Source: a virus
Length of the DNA stretch: 42,873 nucleotides
Reading direction: 5' to 3' (one strand)
Virus record (IMG/VR): IMGVR_UViG_3300009011_000023
Span: 1-42,873 of that record
Part shown: positions 23,565 through 32,080 of the stretch, piece by piece
Layout: every line of letters starts with the position of its first letter
Numbering within the stretch: position 1 is the stretch's first letter
Notes under the pieces: generated by a model
Seen by the model: the letters and a program-made list of their open reading frames with translations, nothing else
What the model was told of the DNA's origin: nothing
Database searches by the model: none
Program-made: the position numbers and the translations under genes

Positions 23565-24509
23565 TATTATTAATAGTCGTCTATAGTGGCAACATTATAG
23601 ATTATGAGCTGGTGAACCTGTAATTGCAGGGTGTGGCTACTTAGCTGCTAACGGTGAAAATCTAAGTTAAGTAATTAATATGACAACACCGTGCCAAGTT
23701 CTTGTTTGTGACATCTGAAAGGAGATGTTACATGGAAACTTTAGCGAATATATACAAACTAACCAATTTGAAAAATGGTCGCATCTACATAGGGCAGACA
23801 ACTTTAGAACTACAAGAAAGAATTTGTAACCATCTAAAAAGAATGAGAGACGAAGATGACCAAAGACTTTTATACATAGATATGAGAGAGATAGGAATAG
23901 AAAACTTTTCTTCGGAAGTGATAGACCAATGTTTTGAAAGGCATAAATTTATAGTAGAAGAACATTGGTATAATCACTATTTTGATAAAGGTTTCCCTAT
24001 GTATGACATCAAAAAAGGAGCCAAACACTCTAAGAATACTCGACAAAGACTTTCTCAAGCTAGACAGACAAATAATTTTGATTACTCATCGGATGCATTC
24101 AAAAGCAAAATGAGTGAAAAAACTACAGGTGAGAGAAATGGAATGTTTGGCAAAAAAGGAGAAGGTGCTGTCAATGGACGAATGGTAGTAGCCTATGACG
24201 AACAAGGAGAAACAATCCATAGCTTTGTGTCAGTTGGAACAGCATTGGATTTCTTGAAAATCAAAGGTCATACGGGTCTAAATAAAGCATGTCGCACAGG
24301 TGAGAAATATAAAGGGTATTACTGGAAAAAAGAATGGATAGATCGCTAACTATCACAAACAAGAAAAGGTGTAACGACTAGTCGAAAGACGTACTGTAGA
24401 GGTGAAATTCCTTTATGGGAAGTGCCAGCCATCCTAATGGGATGAAGAGATAGTCTACTCCGTCTTCTCTATGAAGAGTTAAAGTATTCCGAAAGGAACG
24501 GTATAAAGG
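23565..24509 (+). mobile_element. Group I intron in the polymerase gene
   Basis: 945 bases. Exon joining restores the frame exactly as ...LPD|VDIDTEGSKR..., which matches the PDxDxD motif of C-family polymerases. The 5' splice site follows a U that forms a U-G pair in a plausible P1: CGATTA (23561-23566) with TAGTCG (23574-23579). The intron ends in G. Core elements: GTGCCAAG near 23692 and the P7 pair GACTA (24376-24380) with TAGTC (24451-24455). Splice sites could be shifted by one base (PDFDIDT instead of PDVDIDT) with the same length. Carries a GIY-YIG gene. Confidence 0.88.
23732..24349 (+). CDS. GIY-YIG homing endonuclease in the polymerase intron
   Basis: 205 residues. ATG at 23732 with AAAGGAGATG upstream, while an in-frame ATG at 23702 lacks a site. 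The GIY-YIG core is NIYKL (6-10) and GRIYIGQTT (16-24), with the Arg helix (ERICNHLKR) and a following Glu. The C-terminal region has an NGMFGKKG element (NUMOD3 type) and a VVAYDEQGETIHSF repeat (NUMOD1 type) for DNA recognition. Encoded in the P6-P7 loop region of the intron, between GTGCCAAG and GACTA. Its role is intron homing into intronless polymerase genes. Confidence 0.88.
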   Translation: METLANIYKLTNLKNGRIYIGQTTLELQERICNHLKRMRDEDDQRLLYIDMREIGIENFSSEVIDQCFERHKFIVEEHWYNHYFDKGFPMYDIKKGAKHSKNTRQRLSQARQTNNFDYSSDAFKSKMSEKTTGERNGMFGKKGEGAVNGRMVVAYDEQGETIHSFVSVGTALDFLKIKGHTGLNKACRTGEKYKGYYWKKEWIDR

Positions 24510-27029
24510 GTCGATATTGATACAGAAGGGTCAAAACGAGAGCAAATTCTAAGAGCGCTAAAAAGAAAATTTGGAGAATATCAAGTTTTACAGATTGCCA
24601 CTTTCGGAACGGAAGGCTCAAAGTCAGCGCTACAAACAGCTTGCCGAGGCTTGGGCATTGACAGTGATGTAAGTTTGTACCTAAGTGGCATGATTCCGTT
24701 TGAACGTGGTCAGAACTGGTCGCTGAAAGATTGTTTCTTTGGAGATGAAGAGAAAGAAAGGAAGCCAATTAAGGAATTAATTAATGAGATTGAGAAATAC
24801 CCAAAATTAAAAGAAACCGCCTTAAAGATAGAGAATACAATTAACAAACGGTCTAGCCATGCAGCCGGAATTATTATTTACAATGAACACTACTCTAAAT
24901 ATAACGCAATGATGAAAACACCAAAAGGAGCAAACATCACCCAGTTCAATATGGGAGATTCGGAGGCATTAGGTGGGGTAAAATATGACCTGTTAACAAT
25001 TGAAGCCCTAGACAAGATACGTGTTACATTAGATTATCTACTCGAAGATGGAGAAATTGAATGGCAAGGCAATTTAAAAGATACCTACAATAAGTATCTT
25101 CATCCTGACGTACTGACCTATGATGACGAAAAGTTGTGGGAAATGATCGGAGAAGGAAATGTTATGGATTTATTTCAATTCTCTACAGAAGTAGGTCATC
25201 AATCAGTTATAAAAGTTAAACCAGAAAACTTACTTGAGGCAGCAGTAACAAACTCTTTAATGAGGCTTATGGCTGATGGGGATGAGCAGCCTGTAGACAC
25301 TTACGTTAAATTTAAAAAGAATATCGACTTATGGTACGATGAAATGGAAAATTACGGATTGTCTGAACAGGAAATGAAGGTAATGGAAAAATACTTATTG
25401 GAAATTTACGGAGTTGCAGATACACAAGAAGTAGTTATGCAAATGGTTATGGATGAAAAAATTTCAAATTTCACTTTAACTGAGTCCAACAAGTTCCGTA
25501 AAGGTATAGCGAAAAAGATTGAGAAAGAATTAAAAAAGGCTCAAGAATTGTTTTATTCAAAGGGAAGGGAAATAGGAACAAGTGAAAACTTGCTTAATTA
25601 TGTATGGAACGTGCAATGTAAACGACAGTTTGGATATAGTTTCTCTCTGCTTCACACATTAGCGTACAGTGTAATAGCTCTTCAAGAGTTAAATCTGAAT
25701 TACCACTACAATCCTTTGTACTGGAATACAGCGTGTTTAACTGTCAACAGTGGAGGAGTTGAAGATCAATCAACTGATAGCGAAGAGGACAAGAAAAATA
25801 AATCAACTAACTACGGTAAAGTAGCTTCTGCTATCGGAAACATTCGCCAAAGAGGGATTAAAGTTGACTTACCTTATGTGAATAAGGCGAACTTTGGCTT
25901 TAAGCCGGACATTGAAAATGATTCAATTGTCTTTGGTTTAAAAGGGATAAATGGCATTGGAGATGATGCTGTTCACTTGCTAATACAAAATAGACCTTAC
26001 AGCTCTTTTGATGATTTTATTGAAAAAATCCTTAAAACAAGTTTGTTGAAAAAGGGGCAAATCCTACAGCTAATAAAAGCCGGTTGCTTTGATGAATTTG
26101 GTGAACGTGAGGAAATCATGCGAGAGTTTATCAAATATATCTATGAACCTAAGAAGAAGCTTACAACAGCAAACATCAACATGCTATATGAAAATGGACT
26201 GATTCCTGAGAAGTTGAGTCTAGAGTTGCGCTTCTATAGATATAAAGCATACGTATCTAAGCGAGTTTATAAAACTGTTCAGAAACCAAAAGATAAGCTA
26301 TTGATATTAGATGATATATCTAATCGCTTCTTGATGGAACACTTTACAGACGACTTGATTATTGACTTTGTTGATGGGAAATCAATCGTCTCTGAGAAGA
26401 AGTTAAGTAAGGAGATAGATAAAAAAATAGTTAAGCTTAAAGAATGGTTAGCTGAACAAGAAACATTAGATGCTCTAAATAAGTGCCTCCTAAACAACGA
26501 ATTTTTAGCAAATGCAAGTGGAACATTAAGCAAATGGGAAATGGATAGTCTGTCATTTTACTATCATGAGCATGAACTAGCACATGTTGACAATGAGAAA
26601 TATGGAATTGTAAACTTCAGCGATATGCCGGAAGAACCTAAGTCCATTGGTTCTTACAAATGGAGAGGAAGAGACATTGATCAATTTGATATTGTCCGAA
26701 TTGCTGGAACTGTTCTTGATAAAGATAAAAATAAACACACAGTAACCTTATTAACTGATAATGGTGTAGCATTGGTGAAATTCTACGGTGGAGCTTTCTC
26801 ACACTATAATAAACAAATTTCTGAGGTTCAATCCAACGGTAAGAAGAAAGTATTAGAAAGTTCATGGTTTACCAGAGGAAATAAACTCCTCATTGCAGGG
26901 TTTAGACGTGGAAATAGATTCATGCCCAAAGTTTATAAAGACTCCATCTACAATCATACTGTTGCATTAATCAATGAGGTCTATGAGGATGGAAGTTTAT
27001 CTTTACAAACAGAACGAGTACGTAATTAG
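24510..27029 (+). CDS. DNA polymerase III alpha (DnaE-like), exon 2
   Basis: Continues residues 470-1308 with VDIDTEGSKR (second catalytic Asp471). The third palm Asp is in GGVKYDLLTIEALDKI near 628. The fingers and a helix-hairpin-helix-like segment (FGLKGINGIGDDAV) near 950 are present, and an OB-type region near the C-terminus (FDIVRIAGTVL) follows. So the enzyme is complete: PHP, palm, thumb, fingers and C-terminal domains. No proofreading exonuclease domain is seen. It should replicate phage DNA with the helicase and primase above. Confidence 0.9.
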   Translation, partial: VDIDTEGSKREQILRALKRKFGEYQVLQIATFGTEGSKSALQTACRGLGIDSDVSLYLSGMIPFERGQNWSLKDCFFGDEEKERKPIKELINEIEKYPKLKETALKIENTINKRSSHAAGIIIYNEHYSKYNAMMKTPKGANITQFNMGDSEALGGVKYDLLTIEALDKIRVTLDYLLEDGEIEWQGNLKDTYNKYLHPDVLTYDDEKLWEMIGEGNVMDLFQFSTEVGHQSVIKVKPENLLEAAVTNSLMRLMADGDEQPVDTYVKFKKNIDLWYDEMENYGLSEQEMKVMEKYLLEIYGVADTQEVVMQMVMDEKISNFTLTESNKFRKGIAKKIEKELKKAQELFYSKGREIGTSENLLNYVWNVQCKRQFGYSFSLLHTLAYSVIALQELNLNYHYNPLYWNTACLTVNSGGVEDQSTDSEEDKKNKSTNYGKVASAIGNIRQRGIKVDLPYVNKANFGFKPDIENDSIVFGLKGINGIGDDAVHLLIQNRPYSSFDDFIEKILKTSLLKKGQILQLIKAGCFDEFGEREEIMREFIKYIYEPKKKLTTANINMLYENGLIPEKLSLELRFYRYKAYVSKRVYKTVQKPKDKLLILDDISNRFLMEHFTDDLIIDFVDGKSIVSEKKLSKEIDKKIVKLKEWLAEQETLDALNKCLLNNEFLANASGTLSKWEMDSLSFYYHEHELAHVDNEKYGIVNFSDMPEEPKSIGSYKWRGRDIDQFDIVRIAGTVLDKDKNKHTVTLLTDNGVALVKFYGGAFSHYNKQISEVQSNGKKKVLESSWFTRGNKLLIAGFRRGNRFMPKVYKDSIYNHTVALINEVYEDGSLSLQTERVRN

Positions 27030-27042
27030 GAAGGATGATTCT

Positions 27043-27843
27043 TTGTATATAAAACAGATCATTACATATGTGAGGCATAATAAAAAACAGACACTAATAG
27101 ACATTAAAAACTTTTTATTTAAAATTTCATTTTTAGTCTTGCTATTGTTCACGATAGGTAGTAAAATTAATATAAATCAACAAGAGTTACAGATTAAGAG
27201 GTTGAAAGAAGATCAAAAATCATACATAAAGAAAGAAAAAGTTAAAATTGAAGGTTATAATAGTGAAATTAATAAATATAATGTAAAAATAAAGAGTGTA
27301 GAAAAAGCTAATCAAGACTTATCAAACAAGAATAAGCAGCTAGAAGATGATAAAGAGAAGCTAAATTCACAAATTGATAAGCTTAAAGAAGAAAACTCAA
27401 ATTTCAAGGCAAAACGGAAGGAGGTGAATCAGAAAAACCCCGTCAGTAGTGAGTTTCAGAAGGATGATATTACTGTAAAAGACGAGTTTTATTCAAAAGA
27501 TGAAATTAAGAAAGAAAAAGTTGAAAGTGAAACAAACGATACATATTTAGGGGAATACGAGATTACGTTTTACACAAATAACAAAAGTTCTACCGGAAAG
27601 AGTGTCGGTGATCCTGATTACGGAATTACATCTTCTGGAGCTAGGACAAAGGCAGGTGTTACAATTGCTTGCCCTCCCAGTATTCCAAGTGGCACACAGT
27701 TAGAAATTGAGGGAATAGGCATCAGGAAATGTGAAGATGTCGGAGGCGCAATAAAAGGCAATCGTTTAGACATATATGTTACATCTGATGCAGAAGCAAT
27801 GAGATTAGGAAGACAACACAAGAAAGTATATAAAGTAAATTAA
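27043..27843 (+). CDS. Membrane-anchored 3D-domain protein (YorM-like)
   Basis: 266 residues from TTG 27043, preceded by AGGAAGG, whereas the frame's ATG at 26974 lies within the polymerase gene without a site. A membrane span (residues about 24-39, FKISFLVLLLFTIG) precedes a Lys/Glu-rich coiled coil (residues 45-120). The C-terminal 3D domain has ITSSGARTKAG and then CEDVGGAIKGNRLDIYV, with the Asp residues that give the family its name. 3D domains occur in peptidoglycan hydrolases and in YocH-type proteins. Matches the place of SPbeta yorM. Likely faces the cell wall. Confidence 0.8.
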   Translation: MYIKQIITYVRHNKKQTLIDIKNFLFKISFLVLLLFTIGSKININQQELQIKRLKEDQKSYIKKEKVKIEGYNSEINKYNVKIKSVEKANQDLSNKNKQLEDDKEKLNSQIDKLKEENSNFKAKRKEVNQKNPVSSEFQKDDITVKDEFYSKDEIKKEKVESETNDTYLGEYEITFYTNNKSSTGKSVGDPDYGITSSGARTKAGVTIACPPSIPSGTQLEIEGIGIRKCEDVGGAIKGNRLDIYVTSDAEAMRLGRQHKKVYKVN

Positions 27844-27858
27844 CAAAGGGGAGATTAG

Positions 27859-28608
27859 ATGATTAAAGTCACACCTTTAGGAGTCAACGGTGCATTTACA
27901 AAGTATTATCATAACAACTTTGTATTCGAATTAGGTAGTAGAAAGCTGCTTATAGACGCTGGCACAACATTACGAAATAGCTTGCATGATGCAGGATTTA
28001 AAGAAACAGATATCACAGACATCTTTATTACACATTTACATAGCGATCATGTGGGAGGAGTTGAAGAGTTTGCTCAGAAATGTAAGTGGATTTATAGTCA
28101 CAAGCCTAATCTTTGGATTCGATCCGATATGGTAGATGACCTTTATGACATTCTTGAAAAAGGATTGTGTACAGATGGTTTAGGAATCCATGATTACTTC
28201 AAAGTTTGCTTATTGGATTCATGGAGAGGTGTTGGTGGGTTCAACATTGAGAGTCACAAGCTAGAGTTCATCAAAACTGATGAAATGCATTGTAAGGGGA
28301 TGCGCTCAACAGCTTTAAAATTTTACGACTTAAACGGATACAATGTTCTATACTCATCTGATATTAAAAATTTAAAAGACAGTGGATTGATTGAACATGT
28401 CAATTACAGTACGAAAGTAATCTTTCAAGACTGTTCACTAGTTCCGAATAATGTTCACTCTACAGTTGAAGAAGTCATTGAATATTATGGTGAGGAAAAT
28501 AAAAATAAAATTTACGCTATGCATTATCAAGATGACATTGACGCTTTGGAGTTTGATGAAAAGTATGGAATTAGATTCATGATTAAAGGTCGAGACTTAC
28601 TTATCTAA
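27859..28608 (+). CDS. MBL-fold hydrolase resembling Apyc1 cyclic-nucleotide nuclease
   Basis: 249 residues, ATG at 27859 after AAAGGGGAG. Metal motif THLHSDHVGG (His59, His61, Asp63, His64), with further ligands in DEMHCKG, YSSDIKN and YAMHYQDD. The pattern GAFTKYYHNNFVFE, IDAGTTLRNSLHDAGF and VIFQDCSL, and the roughly 250-residue size, match what I recall of Apyc1. That is a phage MBL enzyme from Bacillus phages that cleaves cyclic pyrimidine signals of Pycsar (and other cyclic mononucleotides). It could instead be a general MBL nuclease related to RNase Z. It stands amid replication genes, not in an obvious defence island. Confidence 0.7.
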   Translation: MIKVTPLGVNGAFTKYYHNNFVFELGSRKLLIDAGTTLRNSLHDAGFKETDITDIFITHLHSDHVGGVEEFAQKCKWIYSHKPNLWIRSDMVDDLYDILEKGLCTDGLGIHDYFKVCLLDSWRGVGGFNIESHKLEFIKTDEMHCKGMRSTALKFYDLNGYNVLYSSDIKNLKDSGLIEHVNYSTKVIFQDCSLVPNNVHSTVEEVIEYYGEENKNKIYAMHYQDDIDALEFDEKYGIRFMIKGRDLLI

Positions 28609-28626
28609 TAAAAGGAGCTGCTAATA

Positions 28627-28812
28627 ATGAACTTATCCAAAGAAGATAGGAAAGCATTAATCAATTACATAATTGAGCATCATCCAGTTTATAAGAATCA
28701 CGTTAAATTAGAAACACAACAACTAATCATCAAGGAATTGAAAACTAAATCAAATGAAATGGTTACAGATTTATTTTATCAAGCTGGTGGTAAAGAATTG
28801 TATAGTAGTTAA
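28627..28812 (+). CDS. Small helical protein of unknown function
   Basis: 61 residues, ATG at 28627 after AAAGGAG. All-helical and moderately basic. It follows the MBL-fold gene by 18 bases and is followed at once by a repeat copy and the kinase gene. No domain recognised. Confidence 0.65.
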   Translation: MNLSKEDRKALINYIIEHHPVYKNHVKLETQQLIIKELKTKSNEMVTDLFYQAGGKELYSS

Positions 28813-28824
28813 ATTAATAAATAG
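28808..28824 (+). repeat. SPbeta-type repeat copy before the kinase gene
   Basis: GTTAAATTAATAAATAG, overlapping the last codons of the preceding gene and ending at the TAGGAG ribosome site of the kinase. Confidence 0.65.
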
Positions 28825-28835
28825 GAGTTGTTATC

Positions 28836-29342
28836 TTGACAGTATTTATTCTTGAAGGTTGCGATGCAGTAGGAAAGAGCACACTAAGCACAGCATTGTC
28901 ACAAAAACTTAATATGTCAGTTTATCATGGATCATCATTTGAAGCATCTAAGAGTAATAACGAAGTTTTATTCAATAGCTTTCTAAAATACACTGATATG
29001 GATGATATTATTATTGACCGATACACATATTCAAACCTTGTCTATGCAACGCTTTACAAGGACTATTCAATCATTACATACGAACAACTTGAGCGAATTG
29101 AAGGATTAATTAAGGATAAAGCAGTATTAGTTTACCTCTATGCAGATTCAGAAACAATTAAAAATCGTTTAAGCAATAGAGGTGATGATTATGTTAAGGC
29201 TAATATGATTGATAGTATCTTATCTGAATATGAAAAAGTATTAAGTAAGTCACAACTATTCAAAATGAAATTTGACACTAACAAATTAACAACAGAACAA
29301 ATTGTAAAGAAATTGGCTGGACTACATGAAGTCATCAAATAA
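28836..29342 (+). CDS. Deoxynucleoside monophosphate kinase
   Basis: 168 residues, TTG at 28836 with TAGGAG upstream. A P-loop at residues 7-16 (EGCDAVGKST) and a DR motif (IIDRYTYSN) near residue 55 are the thymidylate-kinase-like signature, with a lid-like RLSNRGDDY near 110. It is shorter than bacterial Tmk (about 210) and fits SPbeta YorR-type kinases. It raises dNMPs to dNDPs for the dNTP pool, complementing ribonucleotide reductase. Substrate base not determinable. Confidence 0.78.
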   Translation: MTVFILEGCDAVGKSTLSTALSQKLNMSVYHGSSFEASKSNNEVLFNSFLKYTDMDDIIIDRYTYSNLVYATLYKDYSIITYEQLERIEGLIKDKAVLVYLYADSETIKNRLSNRGDDYVKANMIDSILSEYEKVLSKSQLFKMKFDTNKLTTEQIVKKLAGLHEVIK

Positions 29343-29547
29343 AGTTTTAAGCAACGTAGAATACATAATCAATAAATACGGTAGCAAGCTTGAAAGTGAT
29401 AATCATTTGCTCGTCTTATACTGGAAAATGTTTGACAAGATAGAAGTTACCAAGAGTACAATTGACACTCAACAGTTTATATTGAAGTCTACTAACTCCA
29501 GCGATATCTTAAATGCTAAGTTATTGCTGGAGGCAATGAAGGAGTGA
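29326..29547 (+). CDS. Small protein of unknown function
   Basis: 73 residues, ATG at 29326 inside the kinase gene's last codons (17-base overlap), which implies translational coupling. Helical, with a STIDTQQFILKSTNSSDI segment. Unrecognised. Confidence 0.65.
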   Translation: MKSSNKVLSNVEYIINKYGSKLESDNHLLVLYWKMFDKIEVTKSTIDTQQFILKSTNSSDILNAKLLLEAMKE

Positions 29548-29553
29548 GTACAA

Positions 29554-29724
29554 GTGGAGGATTATGCTTTATCAATTTTAATTCGAGAAAGAAATATACT
29601 TGAAAACAAATATGGAATGATCACTTTCTTCCCAAGTAAAGTTGAAGAGTATGACAAGAAATTAGAAAGCTTAAATAAAACAATTGAATATTTACAACAA
29701 AGAAATGTACAGGTGAATACATAA
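29554..29724 (+). CDS. 56-residue coiled-coil protein of unknown function
   Basis: GTG at 29554 with AAGGAG 8 bases upstream, 56 codons. The last half is a coiled coil (KKLESLNKTIEYLQQRN). The stop shares its last base with the next ATG (TAATG at 29722-29726). Confidence 0.6.
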   Translation: MEDYALSILIRERNILENKYGMITFFPSKVEEYDKKLESLNKTIEYLQQRNVQVNT

Positions 29725-30002
29725 TGTATACAGAACAGCTACGAATTGAAACAGAAGAAATCAAGCTTGCTAAGAATAGGTTTATTGGAGACGTATTACG
29801 AGAACATAATCTTAAACCTAATGAAGTTAATATTGAGCAGCTACCACATAATAATAAGATAAATATTTATCACAATGGATTCATCTTAGGAAGATTCTAC
29901 ACAGAAGATACATTTACAACAGTTGATGAAGATGTGGTAATTAAGACACATAGATGGATTCTAAGCAAAGATAATTATAAAAGGGAGATTGATAAATTGT
30001 GA
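29724..30002 (+). CDS. Protein of unknown function
   Basis: 92 residues, ATG at 29724 overlapping the preceding stop. A helical N-terminus leads into a beta-rich end (INIYHNGFILGRFYTEDTF). The stop overlaps the next GTG. Not recognised. Confidence 0.7.
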   Translation: MYTEQLRIETEEIKLAKNRFIGDVLREHNLKPNEVNIEQLPHNNKINIYHNGFILGRFYTEDTFTTVDEDVVIKTHRWILSKDNYKREIDKL

Positions 30003-30460
30003 TTATTGCATTAACTATTTTCTTTCTAATGTATCACCTTATTGAATTGCTTAAAGGAAGCATATTGCACACGTTAGCTGTTGAAGTTGGGGAAGATAAG
30101 ATTAGGAAGCATAAAGAGGGATTAGATAACTTTGTTCCTAATAAAGAATTAGACATAAAGCTTGGAGCATATGGGATTGTAGTTTTATTCTTCTCTTTAA
30201 TCCAATTCATGTATATTTGCACAATGATTCAACGTGATCCTTATTTATTCCCAACGGTAGGAATGATCACATACATATTAGTCTTCTACTTGTTCAGAGT
30301 GGTAAAGCCAAAGAAGAAGCCTAATTTATCTACAGAACGTGACATTGAAAAGTATCGTAAGAAGTTGAAGAGTAAATTTAAACCGGTATTCTTATTCAAT
30401 AAATTAGTCATCACATTATATTTTGTTTACATGGTAATTGCTTTAATCTTTGTAAATTAA
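29999..30460 (+). CDS. Four-span membrane protein of unknown function
   Basis: 153 residues, GTG at 29999 overlapping the preceding stop. Hydrophobic stretches at about 1-20, 53-72 (YGIVVLFFSLIQFMYI), 80-98 (VGMITYILVFYLF) and 132-152 (LVITLYFVYMVIALIFV) indicate four membrane spans with Lys-rich loops. Function unknown. Confidence 0.7.
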   Translation: MIIALTIFFLMYHLIELLKGSILHTLAVEVGEDKIRKHKEGLDNFVPNKELDIKLGAYGIVVLFFSLIQFMYICTMIQRDPYLFPTVGMITYILVFYLFRVVKPKKKPNLSTERDIEKYRKKLKSKFKPVFLFNKLVITLYFVYMVIALIFVN

Positions 30461-30480
30461 GATGATTGGGGGTGAGTGTA

Positions 30481-31542
30481 ATAAAGATTGAGAATATTAG
30501 TGAAGGACAGATTGTGAAGAATTATAAGGCTATGTGTGCAGAATTAGATGTTCCAATTGAAGCAGGGAATAGCAAAAAAGCTCAATTAAAGGAGTGGGAA
30601 TGTCATTTTGCATATGAAAGACAGGGCAATAAGTTTATTATTACAGAAATCTATGATATACCAAAAGAAAAAGTAGACGGACGTGGAAAGAGTAGTAAAT
30701 ACGGAGAATTAATTCAATTCTTACTTGCTGATGCGCTATTTAGAACTAAACGTAAACATCTGTCAATTGGAATAACTAAACTTTTAACAACGATTAATAT
30801 GGTCAATGAAAATTACGGATTCTGTAGCACTCGTATAAAAGAAATATCTGAGCACTACAAGATTAACCCTTATGTCATTTACGACTTCTACAATACATCA
30901 AATAGTAATCTTAAAGGTGTAATTGAAACAGCATTAAATAATATGCGAGATAAAAGGGTTTTACGTTGGGAAAAGATAATTAAAATTTGCACATCTGAAA
31001 CAGGTAGTACGCACAGAAAAGCAACGACTGAAGAATGGGACTTAATTGACTACTATGAAGCTAAAGCACTTGAAGAATTTCCTTGCGATGGAATGGAAGA
31101 GATCAGAAAGAGTAGATATTGGAAAGCATTTCGAGAAACAGTGAAAGATTATCTAAATGTAAATACGCATATTAAATATTACTATCATGCTTACTTTATT
31201 TCAGTTCAAGAAGAGTACATTGAAAAAGAAAGAGATAGACTTCTTGAACATATTTTAGATAAGCCTAAGCGTGAAACACTCAGGAAAAAATTAAATGGGA
31301 CTGTAATGGAAAATTTCATTGAAAATGCAGAAAAAAGGCATCTCAAATCATTCACATCAAATAGTAAAATGCGTAAATATCGCATTAAAGACACATATCC
31401 GAAACATATTGAACAACTAGTTGATTTATTAATCAATGAAAGTCAAGGGAGCATTAAGAGTCAACTGAAATCAAACAAGGCTAATGCTGCTAAGGAATTA
31501 CAAAAAGATATAGATAATCATATGAATGCTATGAACTGGTAA
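30481..31542 (+). CDS. Large protein of unknown function, probable ATA start
   Basis: 353 residues from ATA 30481, which is 8 bases after a GGGGGTGA-type ribosome site (30468-30475). In-frame TTG 30466 and GTG 30472 lie within or before that site, and the next ATG (near residue 18) has no good one. Helical and basic. A central LLADALFRTKRKHLSIGI and a C-terminal Lys/Arg-rich part suggest nucleic-acid binding, perhaps a winged helix. No catalytic motif. It ends a block and is followed by a non-coding stretch. Confidence 0.65.
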   Translation: MKIENISEGQIVKNYKAMCAELDVPIEAGNSKKAQLKEWECHFAYERQGNKFIITEIYDIPKEKVDGRGKSSKYGELIQFLLADALFRTKRKHLSIGITKLLTTINMVNENYGFCSTRIKEISEHYKINPYVIYDFYNTSNSNLKGVIETALNNMRDKRVLRWEKIIKICTSETGSTHRKATTEEWDLIDYYEAKALEEFPCDGMEEIRKSRYWKAFRETVKDYLNVNTHIKYYYHAYFISVQEEYIEKERDRLLEHILDKPKRETLRKKLNGTVMENFIENAEKRHLKSFTSNSKMRKYRIKDTYPKHIEQLVDLLINESQGSIKSQLKSNKANAAKELQKDIDNHMNAMNW

Positions 31543-31567
31543 AGAATCAAAATGATAGTAAACGAAT

Positions 31568-31640
31568 TATAAAAGATGAACGTTCATGAGTACTATACAA
31601 GTAAACATACTATATGTGATAAAATTGTTCATCTTTTATA
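31568..31640 (+). other. Perfect 14-bp inverted repeat with 45-base loop
   Basis: TATAAAAGATGAAC (31568-31581) and GTTCATCTTTTATA (31627-31640) are perfectly complementary. The left arm also forms the palindrome ATGAACGTTCAT (31576-31587). The right arm directly abuts a repeat copy at 31641. It could end the preceding transcript, be an RNA cruciform or be a protein site. Confidence 0.55.
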
Positions 31641-31657
31641 GTTAAATTAATAAATAT
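31641..31657 (+). repeat. SPbeta-type repeat copy abutting the inverted repeat
   Basis: GTTAAATTAATAAATAT. TTAATA inside it lies 16 bases before TATGAT (31669-31674), so it may overlap a -35 box for the structured RNA region. Confidence 0.6.
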
Positions 31658-31703
31658 GTTCTAGGTACTATGATAAAGTTATTTTTTATTATTAAAACCT
31701 ATC

Positions 31704-31749
31704 GTCCTGACAACAATTGAGCGCACTTCTCAATTTTGGAGGGCAGGGC
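31704..31749 (+). ncRNA. Candidate structured RNA in the 31543-31840 gap
   Basis: GTCCTG (31704-31709) pairs with CAGGGC (31744-31749), one G-U, and inside it AATTGAG (31715-31721) pairs with CTCAATT (31729-31735). Two stems share an internal loop. The stretch is richer in G and C than its surroundings. The downstream GTAGTGGAATGG segment resembles a tRNA D-arm in part, but no T-arm follows. The 298-base gap 31543-31840 holds this, the inverted repeat, the repeat and no gene. Confidence 0.4.
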
Positions 31750-31840
31750 TGTGAACAATTAGTAATGTAGCGTAGTGGAATGGATAATTTTCATAGACCA
31801 TATCTTTTGAACTTAAATTATTAAATAGGAGGCAGTCAGA

Positions 31841-32062
31841 ATGCTAAAAATTAAACCTAAAAACTTCAAATGTTTAGACTGTGGAAGAGAGCAGTATACA
31901 AAAGATAAGTGTTATAGTTGTAATGGTAAATCATTTGTGAGTTTAATTAATAAAGAAAACGAATTAAGACATTTACTACACAATACACTTGATGTAATGG
32001 ATTTTGATCAATTAAAGCATATTGCAAAGTCTTTGAATATTGGTAATGAACTTATTAACTAA
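31841..32062 (+). CDS. Small zinc-ribbon protein
   Basis: 73 residues, ATG at 31841 after TAGGAGG. CLDC at 11-14 and CYSC at 24-27 form a zinc ribbon, followed by a helical segment. Possibly nucleic-acid binding. First gene after the structured region. Confidence 0.72.
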   Translation: MLKIKPKNFKCLDCGREQYTKDKCYSCNGKSFVSLINKENELRHLLHNTLDVMDFDQLKHIAKSLNIGNELIN

Positions 32063-32080
32063 GAAAAGGAGGTAATTGTT

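Noticed and set aside
22158-27029. Polymerase gene as a frameshifted or broken pseudogene
   Set aside because: The break lies exactly at a group I intron whose removal restores the conserved motif and frame.
26974-27042. Longer 3D-domain protein from ATG 26974
   Set aside because: This part is polymerase coding sequence, and TTG 27043 has a proper ribosome site.
31750-31800. tRNA-like segment (GTAGTGGAATGG)
   Set aside because: No T-arm, acceptor stem or anticodon arm could be completed.
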